A stretch of DNA of 64,000 bases, taken from NCBI GenBank assembly GCA_000149265.1, contig CH000170.1, positions 8,467-72,466 on the forward strand. Direction: 5' to 3'. Positions 42,561-54,258 of the stretch are shown in pieces. The notes beneath the pieces were generated by a model. The model worked only from the letters and a program-made list of their open reading frames with translations, was not told the origin of the DNA and searched no databases. A program made the position numbers and the translations under genes. Positions within the stretch are counted from its first letter, which is position 1; every line of letters begins with the position of its first letter. Source of the DNA: Ciona savignyi. Taxonomy: Eukaryota; Chordata; Ascidiacea; Phlebobranchia; Cionidae.

Positions 42561-43194
42561 CTTATTGCTGATCCGCAATCGAGATTCAACGATTTAATAT
42601 TTTATGATTCCAATATATAACGTTTCTTCTTTTAAGTACTAAACATTTTATCACACATTTAAAAAGAGAAAATTCTTACAATTCGTGCGGTAAAACGCCG
42701 TTTAAAGTTATTCTGTGTTCCTTCGACCATAATAATAATAATGTGTAAACTATCACAAACTACACAGCAAATTTCAACATCATAATTCGGCTCTTTGGCA
42801 ACAGTATAAGGCAACGCCTAGCGCCGTGGTTCACTTAACCGATTGGCGAATTTATTGAAAACATATTATATTGCGTTTTAAATCTGCGATGGCCGAGTTT
42901 AATTTGGAGATTTTGTCACGTAACACACGTAGCATGTAATAGTTTCGCATTCATGGTTTAATTCCAATCCCCGATATGAGGCTACGAGAAACGTCGTGAT
43001 AATCTGCTCATTTAGAACGGAGGGTTGGATTAGGTCGATGTGCGCGATCGATCTGAATTGAAGTGGACCCGCGGGAATCTCTAATCTCGCGTTTCATCCA
43101 TTCCGCTGATTCACCGCGATTGATGACTGGGCTGGGAGCATTTGCATACTACTTGGTTGAAGCAATGTGAAGTGGTTTGTTCATGTGCACAGTT

Positions 43195-43370
43195 ATACAA
43201 CTCATGCCTACAGTCGAGTTTCTGCAGCTATTACATTGTGTGGATAAATAAATTTGACTTTTAATTTGGAAGACCAATTAAATATTACTGGGTTAAACTA
43301 TGTAATAGTTTGATAATCTGACATGTCTTTTAATTTGGAAAATCGATTAGATACCAATGGGTTGGAAAAA
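43195..43370 (-). repeat. SINE-derived repeat, body-plus-core type, reverse
   Basis: GCAGCTATTACATTGTGTGG and the complement of the GTATCTAATGAG and CCAATTTG blocks, in two partial units. Confidence 0.5.
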
Positions 43371-43715
43371 TATGATGTGATTCTCATTTGCAACGTAATA
43401 CACATCATGCCCTCTTGAATAGTTGGAGCTGTAATTACGATTTTCCGCGGGAATTACAATTTCCTATGCTAATCGCTGATGTACTTATATCAACGAAGCG
43501 GACCAACGAATATTTGGAGGGGAAATTACGATTTGGTCTTGGCGCGGAAAGAATTTTCTCGAAAAGAGTGTGCTGTGATGGCGAATTTTACCTGTATTTG
43601 CCGTACAACTGTTATCGCATTTGTGTAAACTTTGTTATAGTAATCATGCAACGACATTCAACTAATGTTAAAACAGCTTTATCTGCTCGACATAGTCGAT
43701 ATCAAACCGGTCGAT

Positions 43716-43934
43716 TTAATTGTTACGCGTCACAAATGAGCAAACGCGTTGTAACAGGTAACAATGAAATCGCTCAAAGAACAATAGGATCACCTGTTGA
43801 ACATCCCGCACACACGGAAGATGATATTGTAGTAACAGCAAGGCGGCTGATATGACAGCGTTCGTCGCTTTTTGGTTGAATAAGCACGTACCGAGTAGAA
43901 GTACATACACAGTACCTGCGTCGCCCTTGTAATC
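43716..43934 (-). CDS. NFU1-like terminal exon with degenerate CXXC motif
   Basis: It encodes GTVYVLLLGTCLFNQKATNA and then LLLLQYHLPCVRDVQQV. This aligns without gaps to the canonical G-V-L-GSC--C------L--G---LQFYIPEVEGVEQV layout. The first Cys is kept, but the second Cys and the following Pro are replaced, leaving C-L-F-N-Q. After QQV the frame continues for 24 more residues to a stop. Phase 0 entry matches the preceding exon. An overlapping plus-strand open frame looks like chance. Confidence 0.72.
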   Translation of the reverse strand, partial: DYKGDAGTVYVLLLGTCLFNQKATNAVISAALLLLQYHLPCVRDVQQVILLFFERFHCYLLQRVCSFVTRNN

Positions 43935-46900
43935 CTGCATAATGTTCATATGAGGAAATATAAAAACAGCCGTCGTTATTTTTAATAATGATATGCAACC
44001 AAATGTGTTCGTATGTATCTTGAACTTGTCGCAGTCTTAATATTGAAAGTTATTTTACCCAGAGTTGTTTTAATCTTTTTTAAACTTGTCGTCTTCTGAT
44101 ACTAATCAACTGGAATTCACCTAGGAAAGGTGAATCATCGCGGGACAACACGAGTCACTATGACGTAATTACCTTAAATATGACGTCACCACCCTCATCT
44201 TGCACCGTCGGTCGTATTCTGGAATTGATGAGGTCATCAATTATAGCCTCTACGTCATCAAGGTAGCCGAACGTGACGCATTCCCCTGTTACGTCACAAT
44301 ATTGATTATGCAATAAAGGAGATCATGGTGGCGCGGAACAAAGAAACTAATTTATGGGAAAAGTGAAATGAAACTCGGGTATATTGATCATCGTTTGTTC
44401 TGCGCAGCTCGGAGTCCCACAGGAGACAACAATAATAAAATATCCACTGCTTTAAAATAACCAAACATTGAAGGAAACCACAATTTACTGTGTTTTTAAC
44501 TGTGTTTTTATAGATAAAACTGTGTTTTTATAGATAAAACTGTGTTTTTATAGATAAAACTGTGTTTTTATAGATAAAACTGTGTTTTTATAGATAAAAC
44601 TGTGTTTTTATAGATAAAACTGTGTTTTTATAGATAAAACTGTGTTTTTATAGATAAAACTGTGTTTTTATAGATAAATTACGATTTGGGTTTCGCTTAG
44701 AAACGAGGAGAGTTTAATATTTTATAAACGCATATCGGCATTCCTGGTCACTTGATACGCTGATTTCCGACATTAAATATTTATTTAAAACATGAATCGT
44801 CGTTCGTTGTTATGATGATATGATAAATAATATCGGCGGTGTGTTTTATACGGGGAAGCAAACGAGTTAAGTATTCATAGTGTGGGCTTTGAAAGTTGGT
44901 ATTATGAGCCGCAGTGTGTGCGGTTGAAAGCCTATGATGAATAAACTATGTCAACCATCCACAACATTTACTGTAATAGCTTCAGCAAAGCTACTTTAGA
45001 TTAAACTTGATTTCACATCTGGCGACATGATCCAGGGGACAAGGACCGGAATAACGATCCAGGGTAAATCTGTAACACTTCTATGGTTCGCGTATATGAC
45101 CTGTAGTTTACGCCCAATGCGCGAACACGTGATAACACTAATTAGTTCACACTAAAACGGAAGCACGGCGCACGCTAATAATCAGAGGCACAACGGAGGA
45201 ATTAGACTGTCACAAATGGAGTAAATTCAAATAGGTCAAACAAAAGCATCAAATATCACAAAACAATAGCTCCAGAGAACTTAACAACGACATTCTTGCT
45301 TTTCCTCTGTCAAACGGAAAACGCTGGCTTTGTAAAACACCAGTTACCCTTTCACTTCTCGCCAGGGGAAGCAATTGAAGAGTGTTGTTTATAATTAGGA
45401 CGTTCTTTTAATTTACATCAATCCATTAATCGAGTGAGTACAAGGGAAGTCCAGTAAGTGCATTTGCTAATGATTAGTTTCGTTAAACAACTTCGTAACT
45501 TTTTGACAGTGATTCAGAATGGGCTTACCTGTCGAGTGCGTAATATAACAAAAATAACTATTACCTTAAGATTACTTATAATAAAAAAAATTAAAATATT
45601 CTTAATAAAGAAATTCCAACTGACCATTGTCCTTGTGTCGATGCTTGCACTTTGCGAGGTGGTGGGTGGTGGGGGGTAGTTTGGTGGAGAAGAAGTGGAT
45701 GAGTGTCGCGAGGATACGGGGTTTGATGGAAGTCCAATCCAGGGATGGGGGATCGTCCGATTTCTGCAACATTAGAAATCAAAAGTGGAATCAAAAAAAT
45801 TATGTTCAAAACTATTTTATAAAAGAATAACAGACAAAAAAAGAATACGAGACATTGTGTTAAACTGGTGTTTTGGTGACAATTTATTTTTATTCCATAA
45901 AAAAAAACATGCAATAAAACTCACTATACACATTAATAATTAGAACTGGCAGCATCTGCTGCATGTGATCAATTATAAGTTGATTTTGCAGCCAAAGTCA
46001 CCACATATTTCATGTGCTCTCATATGAGTCTGGCCATGCTTGCTTTAATTAGATTATTTCAGTCCAATATCAATTAGTATTATCATATTAAACATTGGAA
46101 AACTAATTTGTTTTAAGAAGGTTGAAGCTATTTTAATCAATTCAACAATATTGCTAGCTCATGTGCAGACATATAATATAGGAGAGAGTAAAACAGCAAT
46201 AAAATTTAATCCCTAGACACAAACATGAGTTTAAAAGTTTAAAATTCATGTTTTATTTAAAAAGAAGACAAAGTAGCTGCAGAATAAAATATTAATCGTG
46301 CACCTCTATGTGTACATGGCCGGGAAATAACGTGACGCTTGCCACTCCAGTGATATTCAGCAGCTGCCTGCAACAACAACATTGAAACATTCCGGATCAA
46401 TATCGTCGATTTATCTCGCAACATTAAACAAAGTGACTATCAAAATTAAAATCAATTCCACGGCCAGTCTGCTTTCAGCTACAACAAACTAAGTTCAATG
46501 GGTATCTATAAATAAACAAGCTAATGGAACTGTTAGTTATTCAGCTAGAAATGTGAGATACAATTTTTCTTCCCAATTTGATACTAATAAGATTTTGTAT
46601 ATTTACATTGACAATTGACATGCATATTTTGTTGTTTCTTTAATAATGCTAATGATTTCAATATTGGGAACAAAGCAATTAAAAAAAAACTAATCAACTA
46701 TTAATTATGATAACTCCTGTTAGACTAGATTTGTTATATCACATATGGCTTACCTAACCACACTATTTATATTTTTACACTTGGTATAAAAATTGATCTT
46801 GAGTTACAAAGTGGTTAAAAAAACACGGATATTAAAACACTGTTTGTATATTCTTGTGATATATTCTTTTGTTAAAATCACAGTTAAAACAAACATAAGT

Positions 46901-47408
46901 TTTGGTGTGTACCTTCTCTGTGCAATTTTGAATTTTGTTTTAAATATTAACTTGGTTAGCATTTTTGGTATAACTTTGTAAGACCAACATTTACCAACAT
47001 CTTAAAATAAATTTATTCGTTATGTTGGCTGCTATGTTAGAATAAAAGTTCTTAAAGTTTTAATACAATTACTTTATGGCAATTTTGCGTCAACAATGAT
47101 TCTTTTGAGCATTTGACATAAAATGAAAAAATGGACAAAAAAACTACAGTATGTGTTGTGTGCCTCATTCAAAAAGCAACCAAAATAATCCATAGCCTCA
47201 TTAGCTAATGTTCGTGGATCATTAGTTCCCAAACATACACAACCCATCCACACCACACTATCCTCGTACCTGACGAGTGGTGAGTGGTGGCAGGGGTGTT
47301 GGGAGGAATATTTCATCTTCTGCTCCCCTCGGAGCACAGGACATCCGGGGTGGAAGATCATTCCTCGTCCCTGCTCTGTCTCCATCGTGTGGATGTTTAT
47401 GCTTGGTG
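43716..47408 (-). CDS. NFU1: NFU1-like iron-sulfur cluster scaffold (N-terminal exon not found)
   Basis: NFU1 passes [4Fe-4S] clusters to mitochondrial enzymes. Exons in order: 47270-47408, 46304-46367, 45625-45763, 44173-44285, 43716-43934, all phase-compatible. Nfu_N blocks: MIFHPGCPVLRG, SPLVR-QLLNITGVASVTLFPGH, DWTSIKPRILATLIHFF. NifU-like C-terminal block: IIDDLINSRIRPTVQDEGGD, VIFK. The first listed exon may open upstream at an ATG near 47439, or be preceded by a transit-peptide exon further right, perhaps in the assembly gap. The terminal exon lacks the second cysteine of the cluster-binding motif, so function as a scaffold is doubtful. Confidence 0.8.
44487..44679 (+). repeat. 20-bp minisatellite, about nine perfect copies
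   Basis: Unit ACTGTGTTTTTATAGATAAA repeated without visible change; the first copy is truncated. In the NFU1-like intron between exons 3 and 4 of the model. Confidence 0.9.
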
Positions 47409-47907
47409 CTGAACACGGGTACAAATTATTTCCCAACATCGACACACATTGACAGTATTATTGCTACATATATTATAAGACATCAATATTATTGAAGGAA
47501 AGCACTTCCATGTGCTATACAAGTCAACAACTTCTTATCTTGGTTTAAAATTGAAATTCATAAAAGTTTATGAAAATTTAATTTTAAAGACAAGATTTAA
47601 ATATATTCGGCATGATTTGGAATGCAAAATCAACATTTTTACAAGAAGTATTTAAATATAAAGTTTCTGTGGTTTAAGATCAGTGGCAACTATAAATTGG
47701 ACCACATAAGTATCTACAACATCATATTCATGCAGACTCATACAACATATGGTGAGGTTGGCATTTACAAGTGCAGTGTTATCATCAAATGCTGACAAAT
47801 AAATTACAATAAAATGAGGTGAAGTGATGTTAAACATTTCTCATATAATTCTGCAATAATTATTTCTAAACTCAATGTTTACTGATAACTACATTCTTAG
47901 ACACCAG

Positions 47908-48035
47908 AAAACAACACATGTGGACTTGTATTTAACTATCATCTCAAAACAAGGTTTAATATAGAAGAAAACAACACATGTGGACTTGTATTTATTATTT
48001 AACTATCATCTCAAAACAAGGTTTAATATAGAAGA
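47908..48035 (+). repeat. Two-copy tandem duplication (about 65-bp unit)
   Basis: AACAACACATGTGGACTTGT through CAAAACAAGGTTTAATATAG occurs twice in a row with a small TTAT difference. Confidence 0.75.
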
Positions 48036-48319
48036 AAACACATACCGGTACATGCATATACAAGCAACATCAATGTTCTAGCATAACTCCACCATTTTTA
48101 ACGACCACAAGTCCTGGTCTGGCAACCATTATATTCCTGCCTAGCATGCTATGCAGTGAAGGTTGCTGGTGCAACAACATTTGGTAGTTGTGGTCAATTT
48201 GGTGCAACTCTGGTTCATTAGACACCACACAATTTGATTGTTGGTTGGATTGTAAAAGGGCAACACTGGAAACAAAAATATCATTTCAATTAATTATGTC
48301 TACTTGTTACATGAGAGTT

Positions 48320-48419
48320 NNNNNNNNNNNNNNNNNNNNNNNNNNNNNNNNNNNNNNNNNNNNNNNNNNNNNNNNNNNNNNNNNNNNNNNNNNNNNNNNN
48401 NNNNNNNNNNNNNNNNNNN
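48320..48419. other. Assembly gap (100 N)
   Basis: A run of exactly 100 N, a conventional placeholder of unknown true length. It may hide the 5' exon of the NFU1-like gene. Confidence 0.99.
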
Positions 48420-48884
48420 TTAACAACACAAATTCTTTAATAGTTCTAGATTTGGGCGTGCAATATTTTTTTAATATTTTTAGATTTGGCGTGGCATTAT
48501 TTTTCCTGTGTGTATGCAACATGTTTTAGATACTGGCCAATAGGGTGTATTGAGCTTGCTTAAGTGTACAGTATAACACTTCTCATACTTAGCTGAGTTT
48601 CTGAAGTTAATGCACGTAAAAATTAAACTCTTCTATTGCAGTACCTCCAATTACTACAGGATCGCTTAGAATTTGGATATAGTGTTTTGGGACATAGGAG
48701 GCACCTATTGATACTTACAAAACACAAAACACTAAATAAAATGACACGGTACCAACCTAACTTCCGGAGGATCTAGTCGAGGAAAAGGCGTGCAAAACAT
48801 GGTCGAAATTGAACAAGGGAACATTATACACCTCCAACATTGTAGGCTACCTGTACCTGTGACAATATGCAGTTATTGAGTTAG

Positions 48885-49172
48885 GATAGCTTATTCATGT
48901 GTATCCCCGTGAATGGGAAAACCAAGGGGGTTAACACACGGGCAATCGTCAGATCACTTCGCGCCCACCATCGGGTTGCCAGAGCTATTCAAATGTGTAG
49001 TGTATGATTTAAATGTTCCTTCAATTAGGTGGAACCCATTAATCCGCTGGGTTCAGGCAATGCCCGTTAAGTGCCTTCCCCAAGGACACAACCGAATAGC
49101 TAGCGACCAGTTTCGAATCTGCAACCTATCGGCTGAAAGTCGTCGCACTAAACTACTAGACTAACCGGGCGG
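48885..49172 (-). mobile_element. SINE family 1
   Basis: Full-length reverse copy. The head complement ends TAGACTAACCGGGCGG and the tail lies at the left, near GGATAGC. Confidence 0.78.
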
Positions 49173-50185
49173 ACATTATATATATAGATCGGATCGCAAT
49201 TTAACATTACAAACCGTAAACTTACCATGTCATTTAGGTATATTGAATATCGAATATAGATCCAAAAAATTGAAGCATTACACACACTGCTATCTGCGTC
49301 TGTTAGAATTTCCAACGAAGAAAGTAATGTTCGCTCTCTTTTTTTATTTGGAGAAATGATAACACGGTATCGTCGGCGTGATGTGAGAGACCTCTATGGC
49401 AAAACTTATGCGGATAATTTGTATCGTACAAGCTTATCTTGTATTTTATTATACGTGGTTCATAAAATTTAAAAACGTACAAAACTGCCGGTTAGATCAT
49501 TCGTAGTGGTTCGGGCCATCAAGCTGTGTGGGATCGAAATTAGTCGTAAGCTGGTTGGTTGAATCATTTAGCAAGCCACTCACCTGAACGCAGTGTACAT
49601 AAGGTTTATAGCAATTTTGATATCATATTTGCAAAAAACGACATTTCATATAATCGACGCTGGCCGTGTTCATTCTGTCATCATCTTGTGACGTCATTGA
49701 CACTTAAAGCAGTTGTTTTCCGTCTACGTCATTATTTGCTTTATAAAGCTTTGTGCGATTACTTTGTGCGGGTTATAGTGCAAGGGAGGGCGGAACTCGT
49801 CACGTGACCATCTCCCCGTGATGACGTGCGGATGGTGGACGAACAAGAAAGGAATGACTGTTTAGTTTATTCTTTTTTTGACCCAGTATTAAAAAATGGT
49901 AAACGAATCAAATCACGACACAGGAACAGGAAAAGACGCCAAAACGAACAGTCGTTAAATTGTGTGTGTCTAGACACACAATTTAATAAAAATTACATCT
50001 ACGAGTGCATTTTTTTGGTTTTTCTACTAAGTAGAGGTTCCGCTGCCAATCAAGTTTAGCTGCAAGACTAGCTGTGGGACATATGGGGTCGGAACGGAGA
50101 TTTACGTACCAGTTATAGACAATTAGAGACGTTAAAAAACCTTGGGCACACAGGTTTATACTAATACTAAAGAAAGGTGTCAATC

Positions 50186-50275
50186 ATACAACAGTTGAAA
50201 TAGCTCCCGTAACCCGACGGTTGGCAAGACGCAATCTGACGATTGCCCTTGTGATAACTAGTATGTCTATGTATG
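50186..50275 (+). mobile_element. SINE family 1 fragment (core only)
   Basis: GAAATAGCTCCCGTAACCCGACGG followed by CTGACGATTGCCC; head and tail are missing. Confidence 0.55.
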
Positions 50276-50465
50276 TGTTTTGTTTTAGCAAGATCACGCA
50301 ACACTTAAGCATCGATTAAACTAATAGAAACATGAGTAAAATCATCCTGTTAAGGCCGATATTCTTAGTTTTCTGATTTAAAACTAAAAAGGTTAATTTA
50401 CTACAAATTTTGAAGAAATTGGAAAACAAAACAAAAAATACATAAATTAAAATGTTCCCTACCTG

Positions 50466-50752
50466 CAATGTTAGCCTGGCGGTTAAATTGCGACGCCTTT
50501 CAATCGAAAGGTTGCAGGTGCGAAACTGGTCGCTATCTACTCGGTGGTGTCCTTGTGCAAGGCACTTAACGGACATTACCTGAACCCAGTGGATTAATGG
50601 GTTCTACCAAAATAAAGGAACGTGTGAATCATACACACACTATTAGCTCCGATAACCGGACGGTTGGCGAGAGGTAATCTGACGATTGCCCGTGTGTTAA
50701 CCCCCTTGGTTTTCCCACTCACCGGGGGGAAAACATGAATATACTATCCTAC
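50466..50752 (+). mobile_element. SINE family 1, full length
   Basis: Head, body (CCTTGTGCAAGGCACTTAAC), core and a tail with TATCC-like sequence. Confidence 0.8.
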
Positions 50753-51797
50753 CTTGTATTTTTTAACAATTTAGCTTATGACTAAAAAACTTTGAAAACG
50801 CGGAAAAGACATATTTTTAAATCTAACCACTGAGCTACGTCATTTGCGTAAGTCACAATGTTATATATATTGTACAATATTCGGTAGAAATACGGTGTTT
50901 TTCGAAAGAAATCGTTATAAATATATTTCAGGACATTATTTGCGATACCATGATTTTTAAGGATTTTTTGCATGTCATAGCTTTGTTGCACTCAATCAAA
51001 TGGAGTCAAATATTTAACATTCACCAAAGCAAATGGCCGGCAGGCAGGTTAAACTTGACCAACCAATATAAATATTTAAAAAAAATCGTGACTGATGGCT
51101 TGATATGAAAGATTTTAAACAATTTATAAACATGTATTTCGTTGAACCAATTTAAAGGAAACTTGTAGTTTTTTTGTGTGCAGTATATCGCAGTGACATT
51201 TTGCATTGTTTGTAGGTGACATGCTCACAACAAGTGCATGGAGTTAAGTTAGGCGGTTGGGACACATAATTAATTAGTTGTCCAGTCAGGCATGGAAGTA
51301 AGATATAATTTGCTTGAACCAACTTATAAATTAAAGTTTTCAACTATGAAGTGGCGTATACGGCAATAAAACTTGCAAATTTGCTTCCCCGCACTATAAG
51401 CCGTATAATAACTAATTCCTCCAGCATTTTACTCCGCCTAAGTTAAAATTAAATCGCGAAGTCTTAAAATATTCTGTACTACAAGCTTTAAAAAATTATC
51501 CTTTTCGCAACAAAACAACTCTATATTTTGCATGATGATATTTTTTAATTCTGGAGTGTTGTGTAAGTGCTTAGGCGGCTTAACATGTCTGGGCAGTTAT
51601 ATGCTTACATTTTTTCACAGTCTTAATTATTTTTAAATACAATTTTCTCCTATCCGCTTACAAACATTTAAATAAGGTATAGTTAACTATGCAAACCGTA
51701 TATAAAATGGTTAATATGAGAAGTTGCTTTCATTATGATATAATTCATAAATTTTAATGGTTGCCGACTCCTGTCTTATAAAGTTGTAAAATATTTA

Positions 51798-52113
51798 GTC
51801 CAACGCCCCTCAACCGAAAGTTCGCACGTGCGAAACTGGTCGCTAGCTAGTCCGTTGCGTCCTTGGACAAGGCACTTTACGGGCATTGCCTGAACCCAGC
51901 GGATTAATGGGTTCTACCAAAATGAAAGGACGTGTGAATCATACACACACTATTAGGTTCTACCAAATTGAAGGAACATGTGAATCATACACAACACATA
52001 CAATAGCTCCGGTAACCTGACGGTGGGTGCGAGGTGATCTGACGATTGCCCGTGTGTTACCCTCCTTTGTTTTTCCCCCATGTTCCCTGGCATGAATATT
52101 CTATCTTATCATA
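51798..52113 (+). mobile_element. SINE family 1 with internal partial duplication
   Basis: Full head and body; the stretch from GGTTCTACCAAA to TGAATCATACACA is present twice in tandem. Confidence 0.75.
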
Positions 52114-52305
52114 TCCTACATTTATGTGTGATACATGTCCAGTATGCAATTAACGTCACAACAATTTTATGTTTTTAATGCCTTTTATTATGTTGTTATT
52201 AAATGAAATGTGCAGAGTATAAATAAATGAAGTAGAAGTAACGTATACGTTTAATTTATAGTCAAAACAACATTATTATAAATATGCTAGTGACACGCGC
52301 TAGAC

Positions 52306-53633
52306 CAGTGGTTATTAAACTTTTTTAGTCGCCGCCCCCCTTAAGATTTGTGATTCATGCTCACGCCTCACCTACTCAAAAGTCAAATTTACGAAAAATA
52401 GAGCAATAATTTATTTGCCATTACCCTGCTTAGTGTGAAGGATGCAAGGGGTCGCGAATCGCTAATCGCGAAAATATAAATTACCGTTACTGATTTCGCG
52501 CACTTTTAATAATAAATCATCAACACAATATAATACAGTGGAGCCCCGCTTACCTGACCACCTATGGGACCGTGATCAAGCGGTCGCGTTAGCGGGGTGG
52601 TCGTGTTAGTGAATTTTGCTTTGGAGCAGGTTGTCGTCATATGTAGCCAAAACGTCTGCCTTTTTACTAATTTTTTACCAAATTACCTTATTTTCGCAAA
52701 ATGGTTTTAAACAACTGTTAGTTCTGAAGTTTATCTTATAAAATTCAGTTCTGTTTGTCACAATTTTGTTTGTGTGTGTGTACGCGCTCATGTAATCTTA
52801 ATGTTTTGGTCACAAAAAAAATTTAAACTTATTATTTTGGTGACCAAAGCATATTATTTAGCACGTGTGGTCACTTAAGCGGAGTTAAATTTGAAGTTTT
52901 GGACCAAAATATGGCGGTCCTGGTCTGGAAACCGGGGTGGTCGCGTTATTGAAACAGTATACAATGTATTACCATAGTAAATTATTTGGGACCGCACTGA
53001 AGTGGTCTTGATAGTGAGGTGGTCGTGTTATTGAGGTGGTCTTCAAGCGGGGTTCCACTGTATAACATATTTTGCCTTCAACATAACATTTAACAATCTC
53101 ATTACTATTACATTTATTTACCTTGCTTTTACTTTGCATTATTGACACATAATAAGCATTTATTTCATAACGCAACAATAGCCATTATGCGTTAATATAC
53201 CACGATTCCTTTATTTATGATTGGTAGAGATGCGACACACCTCTTTATAATAAGGTTATATGGTGTTTTAACAAGTAAGATTACTCGATTCAAAGGTTTC
53301 GTTTCGTCGATATTCGTCCTATCCTACACGCATTAACTCACGACACGTTTATTGTAGTTTATCATTACTACTTAATAACAGTACTGTTTGCTTGATGAAT
53401 TATCTTTCTGGCTTTAAAGATTAGTTTGAGAGGTTCTGAAACCGCATTCTAAGGCAATTTAACATGGGTAAAGCGCGAACACGATTTTCGCGTGTCCCAC
53501 GCAATTTCGCGAATCGTTTCGAACCCTGCAATATGTCATTCGAACCCTGCAATATGTCACTGTCATGCTCGCGCCCCCTTGAGAAGCTTCCACGCCCCCA
53601 AGGGGGGCGCGCCCCCCAGTTTAAGAACCCCTG
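52306..53633. mobile_element. hAT-type non-autonomous element (with a nested insertion)
   Basis: The left end CAGTGGTTATTAAAC and right end CAGTTTAAGAACCCCTG are inverted repeats. A perfect 8-bp direct repeat CGCTAGAC lies at 52298-52305 and 53634-53641. No transposase frame is visible. Confidence 0.8.
52536..53060. mobile_element. TA-inserting MITE nested in the hAT element
   Basis: Ends CAGTGGAGCCCCGCTTA and AAGCGGGGTTCCACTG are inverted repeats, flanked by TA on both sides. Internal GGTGGTCGCGTTA motifs recur. This is typical of pogo/Tc1-type non-autonomous elements. Confidence 0.75.
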
Positions 53634-54258
53634 CGCTAGACAATGATTCTACATAAAACCACAGAGAATTGTAATACAAACATAAAATGTGCTGACCGAT
53701 ATTATATCCATCTATAAAATTTTCAGAAAAAAAAATCAACTTCACTGAAAACGATGATCAGTCTTTTTTATTATAGGGTTAAAATTCTAGATCTTAAATA
53801 ATATAAATTAGACACGCATTAAATTACCCGCATAGCACTATAGGGAAATTCTCAATAGATTATAAAGAAACGGCATATTTTTGGCATTTTAACGTCGATA
53901 TATTTTATTATCCGGTATTTCAAAAGTACAAGTTCTGTAACAAAACAAAAACAGATAAAATACGCCATAAGTTATATATATCGAGATAAAAATATTGATT
54001 TGGTATTTTTGCCTTAACTTACATTTACAGTTTTGATTACAAATTTGTTTGTGTTTAATTAAATATGGGGTAAATCGTTTATATGGGTTTGTAATAAAGA
54101 AAATACAATATATGGTTTCTGAACAAGAACAAAAACTGTAACTTAAACCTTAATTAACAATGAAATCCTCCGTTGCCTTTATCTACAGATTTAGTTAGAA
54201 AGATTTAGTCGTTAGATCCGATTGCACTTTTCTGTTGTTCCCTGATATACAACCAAAT

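Larger units (their letters stand above)
47409..52297. other. Gene-poor region
   Basis: It contains the tandem duplication, the gap, three larger SINE copies and a core fragment. A cluster of CRE-like sites lies at 49.68-49.83 kb. No convincing exon was found, though NFU1 5' exons could lie here. Confidence 0.5.

Noticed and set aside
43388..43855. 155-residue plus-strand open frame
   Set aside because: It runs antisense over the NFU1-like terminal exon, which has phase and family support. No motif was recognised in the plus-strand frame.
48736..48800. Candidate NFU1 first exon (MFCTPFPRLDPPEVR)
   Set aside because: Its donor phase does not fit the next exon, and the sequence has no similarity to an NFU1 N-terminus.
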